DNA from: Acidobacteriota bacterium | GTDB lineage: Bacteria; Acidobacteriota; Holophagae; Acanthopleuribacterales; Acanthopleuribacteraceae | Direction of reading: 5' to 3' | NCBI GenBank assembly: GCA_030066195.1 | Contig: JASJCB010000073.1 | Location: forward strand, 1 to 43,598 | DNA length: 43,598 nt | Part shown: positions 24,847 through 36,600 of the stretch, one piece after another | How the letters are laid out: every line of letters begins with the position of its first letter | Numbering within the stretch: position 1 is the stretch's first letter | The notes under the pieces: generated by a model | What the model was told of the DNA's origin: nothing | Databases searched by the model: none | Seen by the model: only the letters and a program-made list of their open reading frames with translations | Position numbers and translations under genes: made by a program

Positions 24847-26733
24847 ATGTTTCCAAGTATACGGCATTTTGTTTTTCTAGTTTTGATATGTTGTTGCTTT
24901 GACTGTCTGATATCCGGCGAATATGACAGGAGTAAAAAAAGCGCTGGTAGGTCGAACGAGGGCAGTCGTTTTGCCCTTTTAGTCGGTATCAACGATTACG
25001 ACAAGGCTAGCCTGAAGGGATGTGTCAACGATATGCGCGTCCTATCCAAGGTACTGATCGAACACTATGGGTTCAGTCCCGAGGCCGTGCAACGCTTGGA
25101 GGATGGGGCGGCCACGAGACGCGCCATTTTGGACGGACTGGACGATCTGGCGAAGCGAGCGAAAAAAGATACGGCGCTGGTGTTTGCCTATGCGGGTCAC
25201 GGCAAGCCCTGGCCCGATAAAGACGGTGACGAGCGCAATGGTTACGACGAAACCATCTGTCCCAGCGATCACGACCGCGAGGGCGGCGGCTTGATCAGCG
25301 ATGACGAGTTATACCCGCGCTTCAAGCGAATCCTCGATAGGGGCGCCCATCTGACGGTGCTGTTGGACGCCTGTTTCTCGGGAGATGCTTTCAAGGACCC
25401 CACGGGCATCCGTCAATTGCGTGCGCCCACGGTCGGCCGACCCGGCAATAATGGTGAGGAAGAAGGCGGCTTCTGGTTGGGCAGGGAATTGGCCGACCAT
25501 GGACGCCTGGTCTTCGTAGCGGCCGCGGATGAAAGGGAAGTTGCCGGCGAAGGCATGTTTCAAGGGGACCTCCCCGGCCACCACGGCTATTTCAGCCACA
25601 CTCTGTTGCGTCTGCTGACCCAACCCAAGCCGGGACGAGATTGGAACCATATCAAACCCTATCTGCGTTCCGGTGTTCGCGCACTGAAGCCGGATCAGAA
25701 CCCCGTATTCCTGGGCGGCGGGCTGAACAACGAGATCTTCGGCACCAGGGACAGCGACGAACTGGGCCGTTATCGAGTGGCGGACAGTAAGAACGGCGGT
25801 GCAGCGATTACTCTCGAAGCCGGTCGAACCGCCGGTCTCTCCCCGGGCGACCAGTTGGCTCTCATCGGCTCCGATGGAAAACAACAACCGGTAACCTATC
25901 GCATAGAAACCGTCTCTGCCGTCGAAGCAAAAGCGGTTCGGATCGAGGGCGCGGAACCCGTGCGGCCCGGTAGTGTATTGCGGTTGGTGCATGCCGGCGT
26001 GTTGGACAAGCAGCCCAAGGTCTTCCTGGCCTCGAACCTACCGAAAGACCTGGTCACTGGCTTGACGGCAAGCCTTGCCACCGGTCCGCGCGTGGCCGAA
26101 TCCAAGGAAGAGCGCAATGCGTTGGATCTTCATATCGGCCGTCAGGGGGATGATTTTGTGATCACCGGCCCGCCGGGTCGATACACCGTGCCGGCCGCAA
26201 AGGCAAGTGCGGAAGTCCTGGCGCAGCATCTGAGAAGGTCGGTGCGCTGGACCATACTGCGTGAACTGGTCAATGATGACGGGCAGGAACTGCCCGCCGC
26301 ACAACGACCCCTGGTAACGTTGGAACGAGGCAAGATTCGACGAGGCCGCTTCGTACCGGGTCCGCCGCTTACCACTGACCCCGAACAAGGTACTTTTTTC
26401 CCCAATCGGGGCGACGTGCTTCGCATCCAGGTGACCAACCGGGCCCGAAGGAACCTGTATGTGACCGTGTTCTATATGCAGCGGGACACCACCATCTCGG
26501 CCCTGGACGATCTGTCCTATCGCGGCGCCCTGAAACCAGGAAAGGTCCAGACCTTTGAAGAGATGATCCTTTTGGAAAACACCGGCCCGGAATTCATCAA
26601 AGTGCTGTACAGTACCGAAGGACCTATCGATCCGAGTTACTTTACCCAGACCAAGAGTTCAAATTCCGGCGCCGAACCTCCTTCCGGTTGGGGAGCAATC
26701 GATCTGCCGCTTTTTGTAGAGGCGCCGAAATGA
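24847..26733 (+). CDS. Exported caspase-like (C14) peptidase 1
   Basis: 628 residues from ATG at 24847 (GGAGGTGGCAA upstream). A signal sequence (FVFLVLICCCFDCLIS, about 8-23) precedes the caspase p20-type domain (about 40-300): FALLVGINDYDKASLKGCVN, the catalytic His in FAYAGHGKP (His118) and Cys in LLDACFSGD (Cys176), with DDELYPRFKRILDRG between them as in bacterial metacaspase-like proteins. The region after about residue 305 is a beta-rich tail of unknown family (about 310-600), probably a binding domain. It is the first of three consecutive caspase-like genes, and its stop overlaps the next start (ATGA). The N-terminus implies periplasmic or surface action. Substrate unknown; C14 family members cut after basic or acidic residues depending on type. 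Confidence 0.9.
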   Translation: MFPSIRHFVFLVLICCCFDCLISGEYDRSKKSAGRSNEGSRFALLVGINDYDKASLKGCVNDMRVLSKVLIEHYGFSPEAVQRLEDGAATRRAILDGLDDLAKRAKKDTALVFAYAGHGKPWPDKDGDERNGYDETICPSDHDREGGGLISDDELYPRFKRILDRGAHLTVLLDACFSGDAFKDPTGIRQLRAPTVGRPGNNGEEEGGFWLGRELADHGRLVFVAAADEREVAGEGMFQGDLPGHHGYFSHTLLRLLTQPKPGRDWNHIKPYLRSGVRALKPDQNPVFLGGGLNNEIFGTRDSDELGRYRVADSKNGGAAITLEAGRTAGLSPGDQLALIGSDGKQQPVTYRIETVSAVEAKAVRIEGAEPVRPGSVLRLVHAGVLDKQPKVFLASNLPKDLVTGLTASLATGPRVAESKEERNALDLHIGRQGDDFVITGPPGRYTVPAAKASAEVLAQHLRRSVRWTILRELVNDDGQELPAAQRPLVTLERGKIRRGRFVPGPPLTTDPEQGTFFPNRGDVLRIQVTNRARRNLYVTVFYMQRDTTISALDDLSYRGALKPGKVQTFEEMILLENTGPEFIKVLYSTEGPIDPSYFTQTKSSNSGAEPPSGWGAIDLPLFVEAPK

Positions 26734-28562
26734 CGGGGCTTTTGTTCGCCCTCCTGGCTGCCGGCAACCCGGTGGCGGAGGAGGGCGCCTATGCCCTGTT
26801 GGTAGGGGTGGGCACTTATGCGGCCGCGGAATTGAAACCCCTGCCCGCGAACATGGATCTCGAACGCATGGTCCGACTGCTTGGACCCGAGGGTTTCGGC
26901 TATCGAATCCACGTACTTCGCGACGCGGAAGCAACGGAGGAGAATTATCGTCAAGCGTTGCGTCAACTTGCCGCTCGCACGGGTCCCCGGGACAGCGTGG
27001 TGATCTATTTCAGCGGTCACGGCGGCCAAACCTGCGACGAGAATCGCGACGAGAGCGACGGCAAGGATGAAACGCTGATGCTGTTCGACAGCAAATACGG
27101 AGAAGGTCTGCGGGACGATGAATTTGCCGAGCTGCTGACCCGATTCACAAGCGAGAATCTGGTTGTCATTGTGGATGCCTGCCATGCCTCGGGCAGCCTG
27201 CGCGGGACTGTAACCAAGGCAGCCGAAGCCGTGTCGTGCCCGGACCCGCCCACGAACCTGAACCTACCTCCCGAGGACGGCTTCTTTCTGGAACGGGCGG
27301 GCTTGAACAACCCGGGTCGCATCTTCATGGCCGCGACCTCTCGCGAGGACAAATTGGCCCGAGTCGGTGCGGACGGCAGCGTGTTCACGCGAGCCCTGGT
27401 CACCGAGTTGGAAGGATCGGACGGACAGCAACTGAGCTATGCCCAGTTGAGCCGCCGGGTGCGGGCGAGGCTTCGCGGCCAACAACCTTCTTTTCACGGC
27501 GCTTTGAACCGAAAGGTCTTCACCGGTACGCGGATGCCTTTTTTTGCCGGCATGCTGATTTCAGGCCGTGAGGAGGATGCGGTGGTTGCCGCGGGCGTTC
27601 CCAAGCCCGGCTGGACCGAAGACGCGGTGGTACGCATCCTTCCCGGAGACGCGCCGCCCGAGGCGTGGCATGACCCGAGACAACCCGGCATCCTGCTAAC
27701 CGTGGATTTAGCAACTCCTGAGGCAATCTACCTGGTCGGTAACATCGACCGGGTGAAGGTGGGTGACCGGGCCGTCCTTGTGCGAGCCGGCTCTGATGCA
27801 AGCGGGTTACGGGTTCGGTGCCGCAAGCAGGGGCCCGAGGCGCTCGATGCATCACAGCACAAAGCGCTGCGAAAAGCCGTGGCCGCGCATTCAGGGCTTT
27901 CCTCACTGGTGTCCTTCGACGATCCGTATTTCTCGCTGGAAATTACCGGAAGCGCGGAAGCCGGTCTGGCATTGCGCAACCAGAAAGGAGAGTTGATTTG
28001 GGTGACACGCGGGTCCGACCCGGCCGGCGATATGGCCTGGAGCCTGTGGCTGCACGCCTTGCAGCAACATATTCGAGAACTGCGCGGAGATCATGCCCAC
28101 TTGGAGGCCCGTCTCGTGCCCGCCGCTGAGGAAACGGCGTCTTTTGAACAGGACAAGGACGGGGTGTGGAGATTGCCGCCAGGTGCCTTGTTCCGGCTTC
28201 AAGTCCGCAATACGGGTGACAAAGTCCTGGCCCCGCGGGCGTTGGTGCTTTCTCGCGACGGTTCGGTCATCGGCCTGCCCTTGGGTGAGCGAAGTCGAAC
28301 CCTGCATCCCAAGATGTCCATGACCTTTAATTTGCCCCTGAAGCAGGGAAACGTATCGGGCAGTGAAGAGCTGATCGTGGTCTTCGGCACATTGCTCGCC
28401 GACGAAACGTCCTGGCCGGACCTGTTCCTCACCCCCGACAACCCGCCGAAGATGCGCGGCCTACTGCCTTCCTTCGTCTTGCCCGTCTTGCCGGGAAAGC
28501 GTGGCATTGTGAAGGCCGGCGGTTATTGGACGCAAACCCTGGTTAAAGTGAAAACGAAATAG
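26730..28562 (+). CDS. Exported caspase-like (C14) peptidase 2
   Basis: 610 residues from ATG at 26730, which overlaps the previous stop; an earlier in-frame start at 26688 would spoil the signal peptide MTGLLFALLAAGNPVA. Caspase fold at about 18-280: YALLVGVGTYAAAELKPLPA, the catalytic His in VIYFSGHGGQ (His97) and Cys in VVIVDACHASGS (Cys151). The insertion CDENRDESDGKDETL between them is acidic, as in calcium-dependent metacaspases. The C-terminal half (about 300-610) again lacks a known family but parallels peptidase 1 in length and beta-rich look, including a late GALFRLQVRNTGDK segment like the VLRIQVTNRARR of peptidase 1, so the two are probably duplicates. Confidence 0.9.
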   Translation: MTGLLFALLAAGNPVAEEGAYALLVGVGTYAAAELKPLPANMDLERMVRLLGPEGFGYRIHVLRDAEATEENYRQALRQLAARTGPRDSVVIYFSGHGGQTCDENRDESDGKDETLMLFDSKYGEGLRDDEFAELLTRFTSENLVVIVDACHASGSLRGTVTKAAEAVSCPDPPTNLNLPPEDGFFLERAGLNNPGRIFMAATSREDKLARVGADGSVFTRALVTELEGSDGQQLSYAQLSRRVRARLRGQQPSFHGALNRKVFTGTRMPFFAGMLISGREEDAVVAAGVPKPGWTEDAVVRILPGDAPPEAWHDPRQPGILLTVDLATPEAIYLVGNIDRVKVGDRAVLVRAGSDASGLRVRCRKQGPEALDASQHKALRKAVAAHSGLSSLVSFDDPYFSLEITGSAEAGLALRNQKGELIWVTRGSDPAGDMAWSLWLHALQQHIRELRGDHAHLEARLVPAAEETASFEQDKDGVWRLPPGALFRLQVRNTGDKVLAPRALVLSRDGSVIGLPLGERSRTLHPKMSMTFNLPLKQGNVSGSEELIVVFGTLLADETSWPDLFLTPDNPPKMRGLLPSFVLPVLPGKRGIVKAGGYWTQTLVKVKTK

Positions 28563-28572
28563 GAACCGTAGG

Positions 28573-29754
28573 ATGCTCTGCTGTCTTTTTCTTTCCATGT
28601 TTCAGGTCCCGAATCTGACCGGCATACGCCCGGATTTCGAGGCGCAACAAAAGCAACGACCGCTCGCCTACTTCAAGGACGCCCACGTATTATTAGTGGG
28701 AGTGGACCAATACGACTGTGTATTTGACGGCACCTGTCCTGAACTGAAAAATCTGAGCGGAGTGGCCGAGGATATCTACCGGTTTGCCGATTTTCTGGAC
28801 AAACTGAAAGTTGAGGTGACCCTGCTTCCCGGGCTACAGGCGGACCGGGCGGGCGTGACAACCGTGTTTTCAACTCTGAAGTCGAAAGCTCGCTACAACC
28901 AGCGTAGCTTGCTTTTCGTTTTATGGGCGGGCCATGCCTTGCTTTCGGAGACGGATGGCAAACCCTACCTGATGTTGCGCGATACCGATCCCCTAAATTT
29001 GGCAGAAACCGGCCTGGCCTTTGACGCCTTCCTGGATGATTTCGATGATGACAACATCCTGGTGGATCGTCGGGTGCTCACTTTGGATGTTTGCCACAGC
29101 GGCAGCCTGGTCTCCGAGGCTCTGGGCGGAAAATTAAGTTCGCGCTCGGATATCAGCCTGTTGTCATCATCAACCCGCTTGCAAAAGTCCGGCGAGGATG
29201 ACGGCGGCGGTTTCTTTACCCAGGGCCTGCTGCGCGGCTTGAGCGGTTACGGTAAGGTTCTGGGCAAGGACCCGCTGACGGTAACGCTACAAGAGGCCTT
29301 CAGGTACGCCCGCGCCGAGGTCGCTGCTCGCGGCAGCCAGACGCCGCTGATCGCGGGTAGTGAAAACAGTTTGCCCATGACCCGTTTCGACCAAAAGCAA
29401 TGCGATTATATCTTGGAGAACATCGTGTCTGTTTCCTCGCCGCCGAGGAACAGGCACCGCGTCTACCGGGATTTAGTCATTACCGTGACAATGAAAGATC
29501 ACTCCCTTTTTGACAGTTGGAAGGTGCGGGTCAATCTGGACTATCGGGTCAGCGGGAAAAGAAATACTCATTGGGACACCCGCCTGCTGGAATCCGCTTG
29601 CGAAGAGGCGAAATTCAAATTCGGGAAAGGGTGGCTTAGAGGCGGTCGCGTGCTCAATTATGCGGCGCGCCTGGTTCTGATTCCAAAAAAAGCGGGGATG
29701 GGGGAGGTGCCCCTCCCCTCGGATTGTTGGGTGAAAGTGAATTTGAGCCGGTAG
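28573..29754 (+). CDS. Exported caspase-like (C14) peptidase 3, shorter form
   Basis: 393 residues, starting 10 bases after peptidase 2, so in the same operon. The N-terminus MLCCLFLSMFQVPN is a short hydrophobic leader; export is likely but less clear than for its neighbours. The caspase domain spans about 36-270: AHVLLVGVDQYDCVFDG, the catalytic His in LWAGHALLS (His121; the usual GHG is GHA here) and Cys in TLDVCHSGS (Cys174). The long C-terminal domain of the other two is replaced by about 110 residues (YRDLVITVTMKDHSLFDSWK onward). The changed His motif could alter activity, but both catalytic residues are present. Confidence 0.85.
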   Translation: MLCCLFLSMFQVPNLTGIRPDFEAQQKQRPLAYFKDAHVLLVGVDQYDCVFDGTCPELKNLSGVAEDIYRFADFLDKLKVEVTLLPGLQADRAGVTTVFSTLKSKARYNQRSLLFVLWAGHALLSETDGKPYLMLRDTDPLNLAETGLAFDAFLDDFDDDNILVDRRVLTLDVCHSGSLVSEALGGKLSSRSDISLLSSSTRLQKSGEDDGGGFFTQGLLRGLSGYGKVLGKDPLTVTLQEAFRYARAEVAARGSQTPLIAGSENSLPMTRFDQKQCDYILENIVSVSSPPRNRHRVYRDLVITVTMKDHSLFDSWKVRVNLDYRVSGKRNTHWDTRLLESACEEAKFKFGKGWLRGGRVLNYAARLVLIPKKAGMGEVPLPSDCWVKVNLSR

Positions 29755-29831
29755 GGTGTTGTCCTGCAACAAGGGAGATGCCGGTCCGTGGTGGCGGGAG
29801 CAAACGAAGAGTCAAGAACGGGGCCGAGCTT

Positions 29832-30656
29832 TTAAAAGCTGAACGAAATGCCCAGTGCAGGTCCGGACGCTTCAAAACTGTCGTTCAGCAGATTATTATC
29901 TTCGCCGGTGAAAAGATTGCGCACGCGAGTGGTTTCGTCGTCCGGTCGGTACCATTGACCCCGATAACCCAGAACCAGTTGCGCCTTGCGAAAGCGGCCG
30001 GGTAGATAGTAGTGCAGAGACAAATCGAGGAAAAGACCTTGTGAGGGGTATGAGAAGGGCTCGTAGATGGTGGTGCGCGATCCGGTTTTCTGCTGCACCC
30101 GCGTGTTCAGGTCGGCATAGGCGACCACGAACTTCAGGTCCCAGGGTTGATAAGCGCGTCGCCACAGCCCGGCAAGGCCCAAAAGCGGGCCTCTCCAGTC
30201 GTGCCGCAAATCGTCATTGATATCCGTGGTGGCCAGGACATCTTCGGTTATGGTCAGGTTTTTATAACCGAGAAGCGCGCGAAGAAAAAAGTCGTTCTTC
30301 GCCCGCTCCCGAAAGGTGCCGAACTCCCAAGCCAGGGCCAGATCTAAATCGCGACGCGTCACGGAGCGATCGTATTGTTGTCCGAACTGCTGCTCGTATC
30401 CCTGAAACAAGGTATCGAATTGATAGGTCATCCGCACTTGGAGGCGGCGGCGACGGGCGTCGATTCCGATGCTGGGGGCAATGGCTTCGCCGCCCTCGAA
30501 TGTTCCGGGACCCCCGATCCCGGAACCGGCGCTCGAGTGCCAACCGCGTACCGAGAAATCCAGGTCCCAGCGCGGTTTGGGTTCGGGAGGAGACGCCTCC
30601 ACCCGAAGACCGGGTCCAACCTGAAAAAGAACCAGAAAAAAGGTAAGCATATTCAT
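29832..30656 (-). CDS. Outer-membrane beta-barrel protein
   Basis: 274 residues from ATG at 30656 (CTAGGGAGATAACG upstream). Signal peptide MNMLTFFLVLFQVGPGLRVEA. The body alternates aromatic and polar residues in short strands (FVVAYADLNTR, GLFLDLSLHYYLPG, KAQLVLGYRGQWY). It ends in ALGISFSF with a terminal Phe, the recognition signal for outer-membrane barrel assembly. About 10-12 strands are likely. The gene follows the 2043-residue repeat protein with a 10-base gap, so they are probably co-transcribed, and the barrel could anchor or export it; that is inference. It converges with the caspase-like operon, with a 77-base gap lacking a clear terminator. Confidence 0.75.
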   Translation of the reverse strand: MNMLTFFLVLFQVGPGLRVEASPPEPKPRWDLDFSVRGWHSSAGSGIGGPGTFEGGEAIAPSIGIDARRRRLQVRMTYQFDTLFQGYEQQFGQQYDRSVTRRDLDLALAWEFGTFRERAKNDFFLRALLGYKNLTITEDVLATTDINDDLRHDWRGPLLGLAGLWRRAYQPWDLKFVVAYADLNTRVQQKTGSRTTIYEPFSYPSQGLFLDLSLHYYLPGRFRKAQLVLGYRGQWYRPDDETTRVRNLFTGEDNNLLNDSFEASGPALGISFSF

Positions 30657-30666
30657 CGTTATCTCC

Positions 30667-33600
30667 CTAGTCGATGGTCAAAGGCGTGAGCACAAAGCCG
30701 CCCATCTGACCGGCGATACGAGGGTGTGTGGAAAACAAGGCTTGACCCAGAATAGAGGCATCGGACGCCCCGATCAGTTTGAGGTAGGCTACGCCGCTGC
30801 CCGAGTCGAAGAGCTGGGAGACATCGGCTGTCCAACCGCCGTTGGCAGGCAGGGTGATGGCATCACCGGCGCCGACCAGGTTACCCGACGCGTCGTAGGC
30901 CTTGATACTGAAGAAGGTCTGCTGGTCATCGATATTGAGAACGAAGACCTCGGTTTTGAAATTGTCGGGTCGCGCCACGTGGGGCATCATCAGGGCGTTG
31001 TAACCCTGGGTCTGAGCGGGCACCGCCTCGCTGTAGCGGTCGGGACCCGGACGATTGAGCTCACTGGTCACCAGCAAGGGATGTTCCGCGCTGATCCTGG
31101 CGTGTCCGTAGAAATCCGTGGTCAGGGTGATCAATTCCCTGGGTCGCAGGGTGCGGGTCTCCTGAAGCACGGCGCCGCCGTCATAGGTAAATCCCTCGAT
31201 GCGAATATTGGTGGTGATGTCGCCGGCGTTGGCAATATAGAGCAGGCCGGCGGGTTCCACACGGGGCACGAAGTTCTCCAGGGCGCCGGTCTGGACGAAG
31301 ATGCTGCCGCTCAGATGGTCCACATTTTTGCCCCAGAGATTGAAGCCGGAAAAGGCGCCGCTGCCGCGCAGGCGCAACCAGGCCAGGGAGGCGGGCGGCT
31401 CGTCGATCAAATCCTGGGCGCAGGCGGCCGTTTGGGATTTGGGATCCAGGGTAAGGTTACCCACGCCCACCAACCGACCCCTGGTGTCGAAACCTTCCAC
31501 CTCGATTTCAATCTCGCCTTCACTTGGATTGAACAGCCCGAAGGTGGAAAAACGACCGTCGCTGCGGCAGGGACCCAAGAGGATATGCGCCGTATAGAAA
31601 AGGTGATCACCGGTGGGCAACCCGGTCATTTGCGTCTGGTCCCAGGTACCGAAGAGTTCCAGGGTATCCAAGGGCCGCTCGGAAAGGACTTCCAGGCTCT
31701 TGGTGGCGGGGTCGAACTGATCGAAGAATCCGTCGATGGTATCCAGCCGTTTTTGACCCGGTAGCAGGGTTCCCTGCTGACGGCTTAATTCCAGCCCCTT
31801 CCGGTTTCTGGCAATCAGCGTGTAGGCCGCGGCCGCCTCATGAGGATTGACCAGGGCTACCCCGGTCCAAAAGCCGCTGTTTTGTGCAATATGATCGAAA
31901 TAGGTGACATATCCCCGGTCGGAAGATTCGGCCGTTTTCTCTATGGTCTCCGCCTCCGCCACAACCCCGTTCCCATCGCGGGCCTGAACGGTAATGCGGT
32001 AATGGCGGTTATCCTCCAAGCCGCCTACTTGCATGGAGGCTTTCGAAGTGCGAATGCGCCGTAACGGCACCGACTCGTTGACACCGGAAACGATCAGGTC
32101 ATAATCCGTGATGTTGCTGCCGTAGAAGGTCCATTCCGTCGAAAGGTTTCCCACGGAGCCCGCCTTGGCAAACACCTGGTTTTGACAGCGGAGCGCGCCG
32201 ATGCTGAGAAAAACCTGGAAGGTGGCGTCGGGCGCTTCGCCCGCCGCATCGGAAAAGACCACGTTGGCCCGGTAATCCTTACCACCCTGCATGAGGTGCG
32301 TGTCCACCAGTTTGACAACCGCAATCATGGGGTTGTCGCCGAAGCGCAATGTGCCGGTCTGACCCGTATCGATTTCCAGCCAGTTGACCGGGCTCTCGTC
32401 CAGGTAGAAAATTTGGGTTCGATAACCCACGCTGCCGCCCGTCAGGTTGGCAACGTTTACATCCAGGGAAATATTGCTCTCCTGAGCGCGGCACAGGGAA
32501 GCGTCCAGGTAATTGGGTTCCAGGGTAATGGTGGGGTCATCCACGTCTTCCACGCTGATGGTCAAGGTTTCGGAGACCAGTTTGTCGCTGTCGGTCACAA
32601 TCACCGTCACGTCATAGTTGCCCCCGCCCTCGGGGAAGCCGTAAGACATTTGGGCGCTGCCCGTCCAACGGTGCAGAACCTGAACCCCGTTTTTGATGAT
32701 CAGCCAGGTGTAATAGAGTCGGTCCTGGTTGGGGTCGGTCGCAATCACCGTAAAGTCGACTTCATCGCCTTCCCGGGTTGCGCCCGCCGAGGCGGTGAAG
32801 GATTCAATGAGGGGCGGTTCGTTGGGATCTTCCACCTTGACCTTGTGGACAATCTCGGTGAAGAAATCCTGTTCGTCGAAGACCAGGGCCCGTACCGTAT
32901 AGGTGCCCTCTCGGGTAAAGGAGTGAGAGATGGAAAAGGGAAGGCCCTCGCCGTCAGGGTGTAGGATGAGTGGTTCTTCGCCGTCGAAATCCCACTCGAT
33001 ACGGCTGACGGGGTTGGTTCCCTCGGTGACGGCCACTTCATAGGTGAACACGCCGCCGGTAGGCATGACCCGTGGGAAAAGAGGCTCCACAATGGGTTTG
33101 ACCACTGTCTTGGCCGACGCGAAGACCTGGATGGAATCCACCTCCAGATTGCCCTCGGCGTCGATCGCTTCAACCCAGATGGTGTTATTGCCGGGCTCGA
33201 GCTCGATGTCGTAGGCACGCCAGACTTCAGCTCCCGGTTCATCGGTTTTCGGGTCGGCCTTGACGGCGAAACCACTTGCCCCGCCGTCTGTTCGCCAGGT
33301 AAAGCTGCCGCTCACGCCCTCGCCGAGATAGGTAGCCTTCAAGCTGGAAAGCAGGGTCCCCTGGATGGCGATGCGCTCCTGGGAAGAGGGCACGCGAATG
33401 GCCAGTTTATCCGAATCGTCACCGCAACGCAGAGCGCCGGTCTTTTGGGAGGCGTAGATCAGGTCCTGAACAAAGGCTTTGGCGGCCTCCAGGTCGGGAC
33501 AATCCCCCTCATCGAGCAGGTTGTTGCGCAGGTCGAGCAGGTTCAGCTCATCCAGGCTGCCGATATCGGGGACTTCCGTCAACCCATTGCCGAACAGGGA

Positions 33601-36600
33601 CAACGAGGTGAGCCCGGCGGGTAAGGCGGATACCGCGGTCAATTGATTTCCATCCAGATTGATCACCGCCAGGTCGCTGAGACCGGAGAGGTCGGGCATC
33701 ACGGTCAACGCGTTCCCCGGGACATCCAGCCGACGTAGTTTGGCAAAACTCTCGACACCGGTGAGGTCGCTGATATCCAGGTTTGCCGCGTCGATGACCT
33801 CCACGGCATCCGCTTCCTCAAAGCTGATTTCCCCATCGCCGTCATTGTCATACAGGCCGACCAGGTAACCCTTGAGGGCGGGGTCGGGCAAGATCACGTT
33901 GGCGCCGCCGGGCGGCCGGTAGGTGATGCGGATGAAATCGGTACCCTCATTGTCGGATTCGTCGCGGGCGCTGACGGTAATGGTGTTGAGGCCGGGTTCC
34001 AAGGCGAGGTTGTTGATGCTCCAGGAGGCGATGCCGGAAACCGGTCCTTCGCCGCCGCGATCATTGCGCCAGGACATGCTTAAGATTTCGTTTTCATCCG
34101 TCGCGGTGCCGGCCAGGTTGACCGTGGGTTGATCGGTTTCATAGCTTTCCTCACCGGTAGGGATGACAATGGTGACCACCGGGCCTTCCTGATCTTCTTG
34201 GGGGAAGTGGATGGTAATGGTATCGGTGCCGGTGCGGTTCCGGTCATCGTGCGCGGTGACGGTAATTTCGTTGTCACCGGGTCGCAGGGGTAGATCCGTA
34301 ATCGACCACCGGTTGGTGCCCAGGGCCTCACCGTTGCCGCCGCGGTTGTTGCTCCAGGTCACCTTGGTGACAGTGTCGCCGGAGGATGCGCTTCCGGCCA
34401 GGTCGATCAGGCGAAATTGCGAGGTATAGAATTCACCCGGTGTAGGCTCCACGATGGTTACGGACGTGGTGGTGGCCGGCGGGTTGTTGAGGCGGGTAAG
34501 GGAAATCGTATAGATTCCGTTATCTTCGCGATTCCAGTCACCGGCCCATATCGCATAGGTGCCTGATGTCGCCGCGGTGCTTGTGAATTGCGCAAGTCTG
34601 CTATCCCAGTCATGAAAGATGTATTTTCCGTCCGGGCCGTAGAGGTAGATTGCCGAATCGATGGCATCCGAACTCATGCTTAGGGATATCCGATCACCGG
34701 CTACGGCTTCGAAACTGAATACGTTGCTGTTCCTCAAGATGCTACCGTAGAAAGACTCACCGTACTGAAGGGGAATTGCGTTCGGCGGACTATTGAACCG
34801 TGTCAGGAAAAGCTTGTATGAGCCGCTGTTGTCATCTCTATAATCATCGGCTTGAATGGCGTACACGCCGGTTTCTTCCGCAACGAACCAGATACGTGCC
34901 AGCCCCCAGGTATTCTCGTAATTACTGGCAACCGTGCTGCCGTTCGGCCCGAAAAGCAAAATCTGAGGGTCTATATCAGCACTACCCATATCGATGTAGA
35001 TATGATCACCGGCAATGGCTTGAAAACTGAACGTGTCTACACTTTTGTTTATGTAACCCGAATAGATTTGACCGAATTCCAACTGGACGGCGCCCGCCGG
35101 ATTGTTGAGGCGATTGAGTTGCAACTCATAGTCACCGCTGTTTTCCCGCCCGTAATCGAGGGCTTGGACAGCGTACACTCCGGTTGTCGGAGCGGTTGCC
35201 CAAAATTGAGCGAGTCCCCAGGTTTGCTCGTAATCATTGGCGATAGTGATGCCGTCCGGCCCGAAAAGGTAAATCCCCGGGTCTACCGCGGTGCTTTTCA
35301 TATAGGCGTGGATGCGATCGCCGGCAATCGCGGTGAAGCTGAAAGTATCCACATTCTTCTGGATGTCACCGGAAAAGGTTTCGCCAAAATTCAGCGGGAT
35401 CGCTCCCGGTGGATTATTGAGACGATTGAGCCTCAGCTTATAATCACCGCTGTGTTCCCTACCGTAATCCAGGGCTTGGAGTGAGTACACGCCGGTTTCG
35501 GGAATACTGAACCAGAATTGAGCGAGCTCCCAGGTTTTTTCATGATCATCGGCGAGAGTGGTTCCGTCGGGTCCAAAGAGAAAAATCGTCGGGTCGATCG
35601 CATCGCTGTTCATGTAGGCATGGATGCGATCACCGGCAATCGCGGAGAAGCTGAAAGTATCCACACTCTTCTGGATGTTACCGGAAAAGGTTTCGCCAAA
35701 ATTCAGCGGGATTGCAAGGGGTGGGTTGTTGAGACGGTTGAGCGTCAGCTTATATTCACCGCTGTGGTCCCAGTCATAATCCAGTGCTTGGAGTGAGTAC
35801 ACACCGGTTTCGGGAATACTGAACCAGAATTGAGCGAGTCCCCAGGTGTTTTCATGATCATCAGCGAGGGTTGTTCCGTCGGGTCCAAAAAGTAGAATCG
35901 TCGGGTCAATCGCATTGCTGTTCATATAGGCATGGATGCGATCACCGGCAATTGCGGAGAAGCTAAAAGTATCCACACTCTTTTGGATGTTACCGGAATA
36001 GGTTTCACCAAAATCCAGCGGGATGGCATCCGGTGGATTATTGAGACGGTTGAGTTTCAGTTGATAGTCACCACTGTTTTCCCTGCCGTAATCGAATGTT
36101 TGGAGGGAATACACGCCGGTTTCGGAAATCCTGAACCAGAATTGCGTCATACCCCGGGTTCTCTCGTGATTATCCATGAGTGTGGTGCCGTCCGGCCCGA
36201 AAAGGTAGATCGTCGGGTCAACCGCATCGCTGTTCATATAGACATGAATGCGATCGCCGGCAATCGCGGAGAAACTGAAGCTGTCGACGCTCTTGGCGAG
36301 GTTGCCCATGTAGGTCTGTCCAAAGGTCAATGGGATTGCCCCCGGCGGGTTGTTGAGACGGGTGATTTTCAACTCATAGTTGCCGGTATTGTCGTTTCCG
36401 TAATCACGTGCTCGGATGCTGTGTGTGCCCGTCTTCCCAACTCGTACCCAGAAATGGGCAAGTCCCCAAGTCCGTTCATAGTTTTCAAAAATGAAATCGC
36501 CGTCAGGGTTATAGGCAGTGATATATGGGTCCAAAGATCCTGATGTAACCCCCATATAGACATGAAAGCGGTCGCCCTGGAGAGCCGTAAATGAGAAGGT

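Noticed and set aside
30724..31764. 346-codon rightward open frame, and the 35518-36543 rightward repeat-like frames
   Set aside because: Antisense to the giant PPC gene; the apparent peptide repeats only mirror the PPC repeats.
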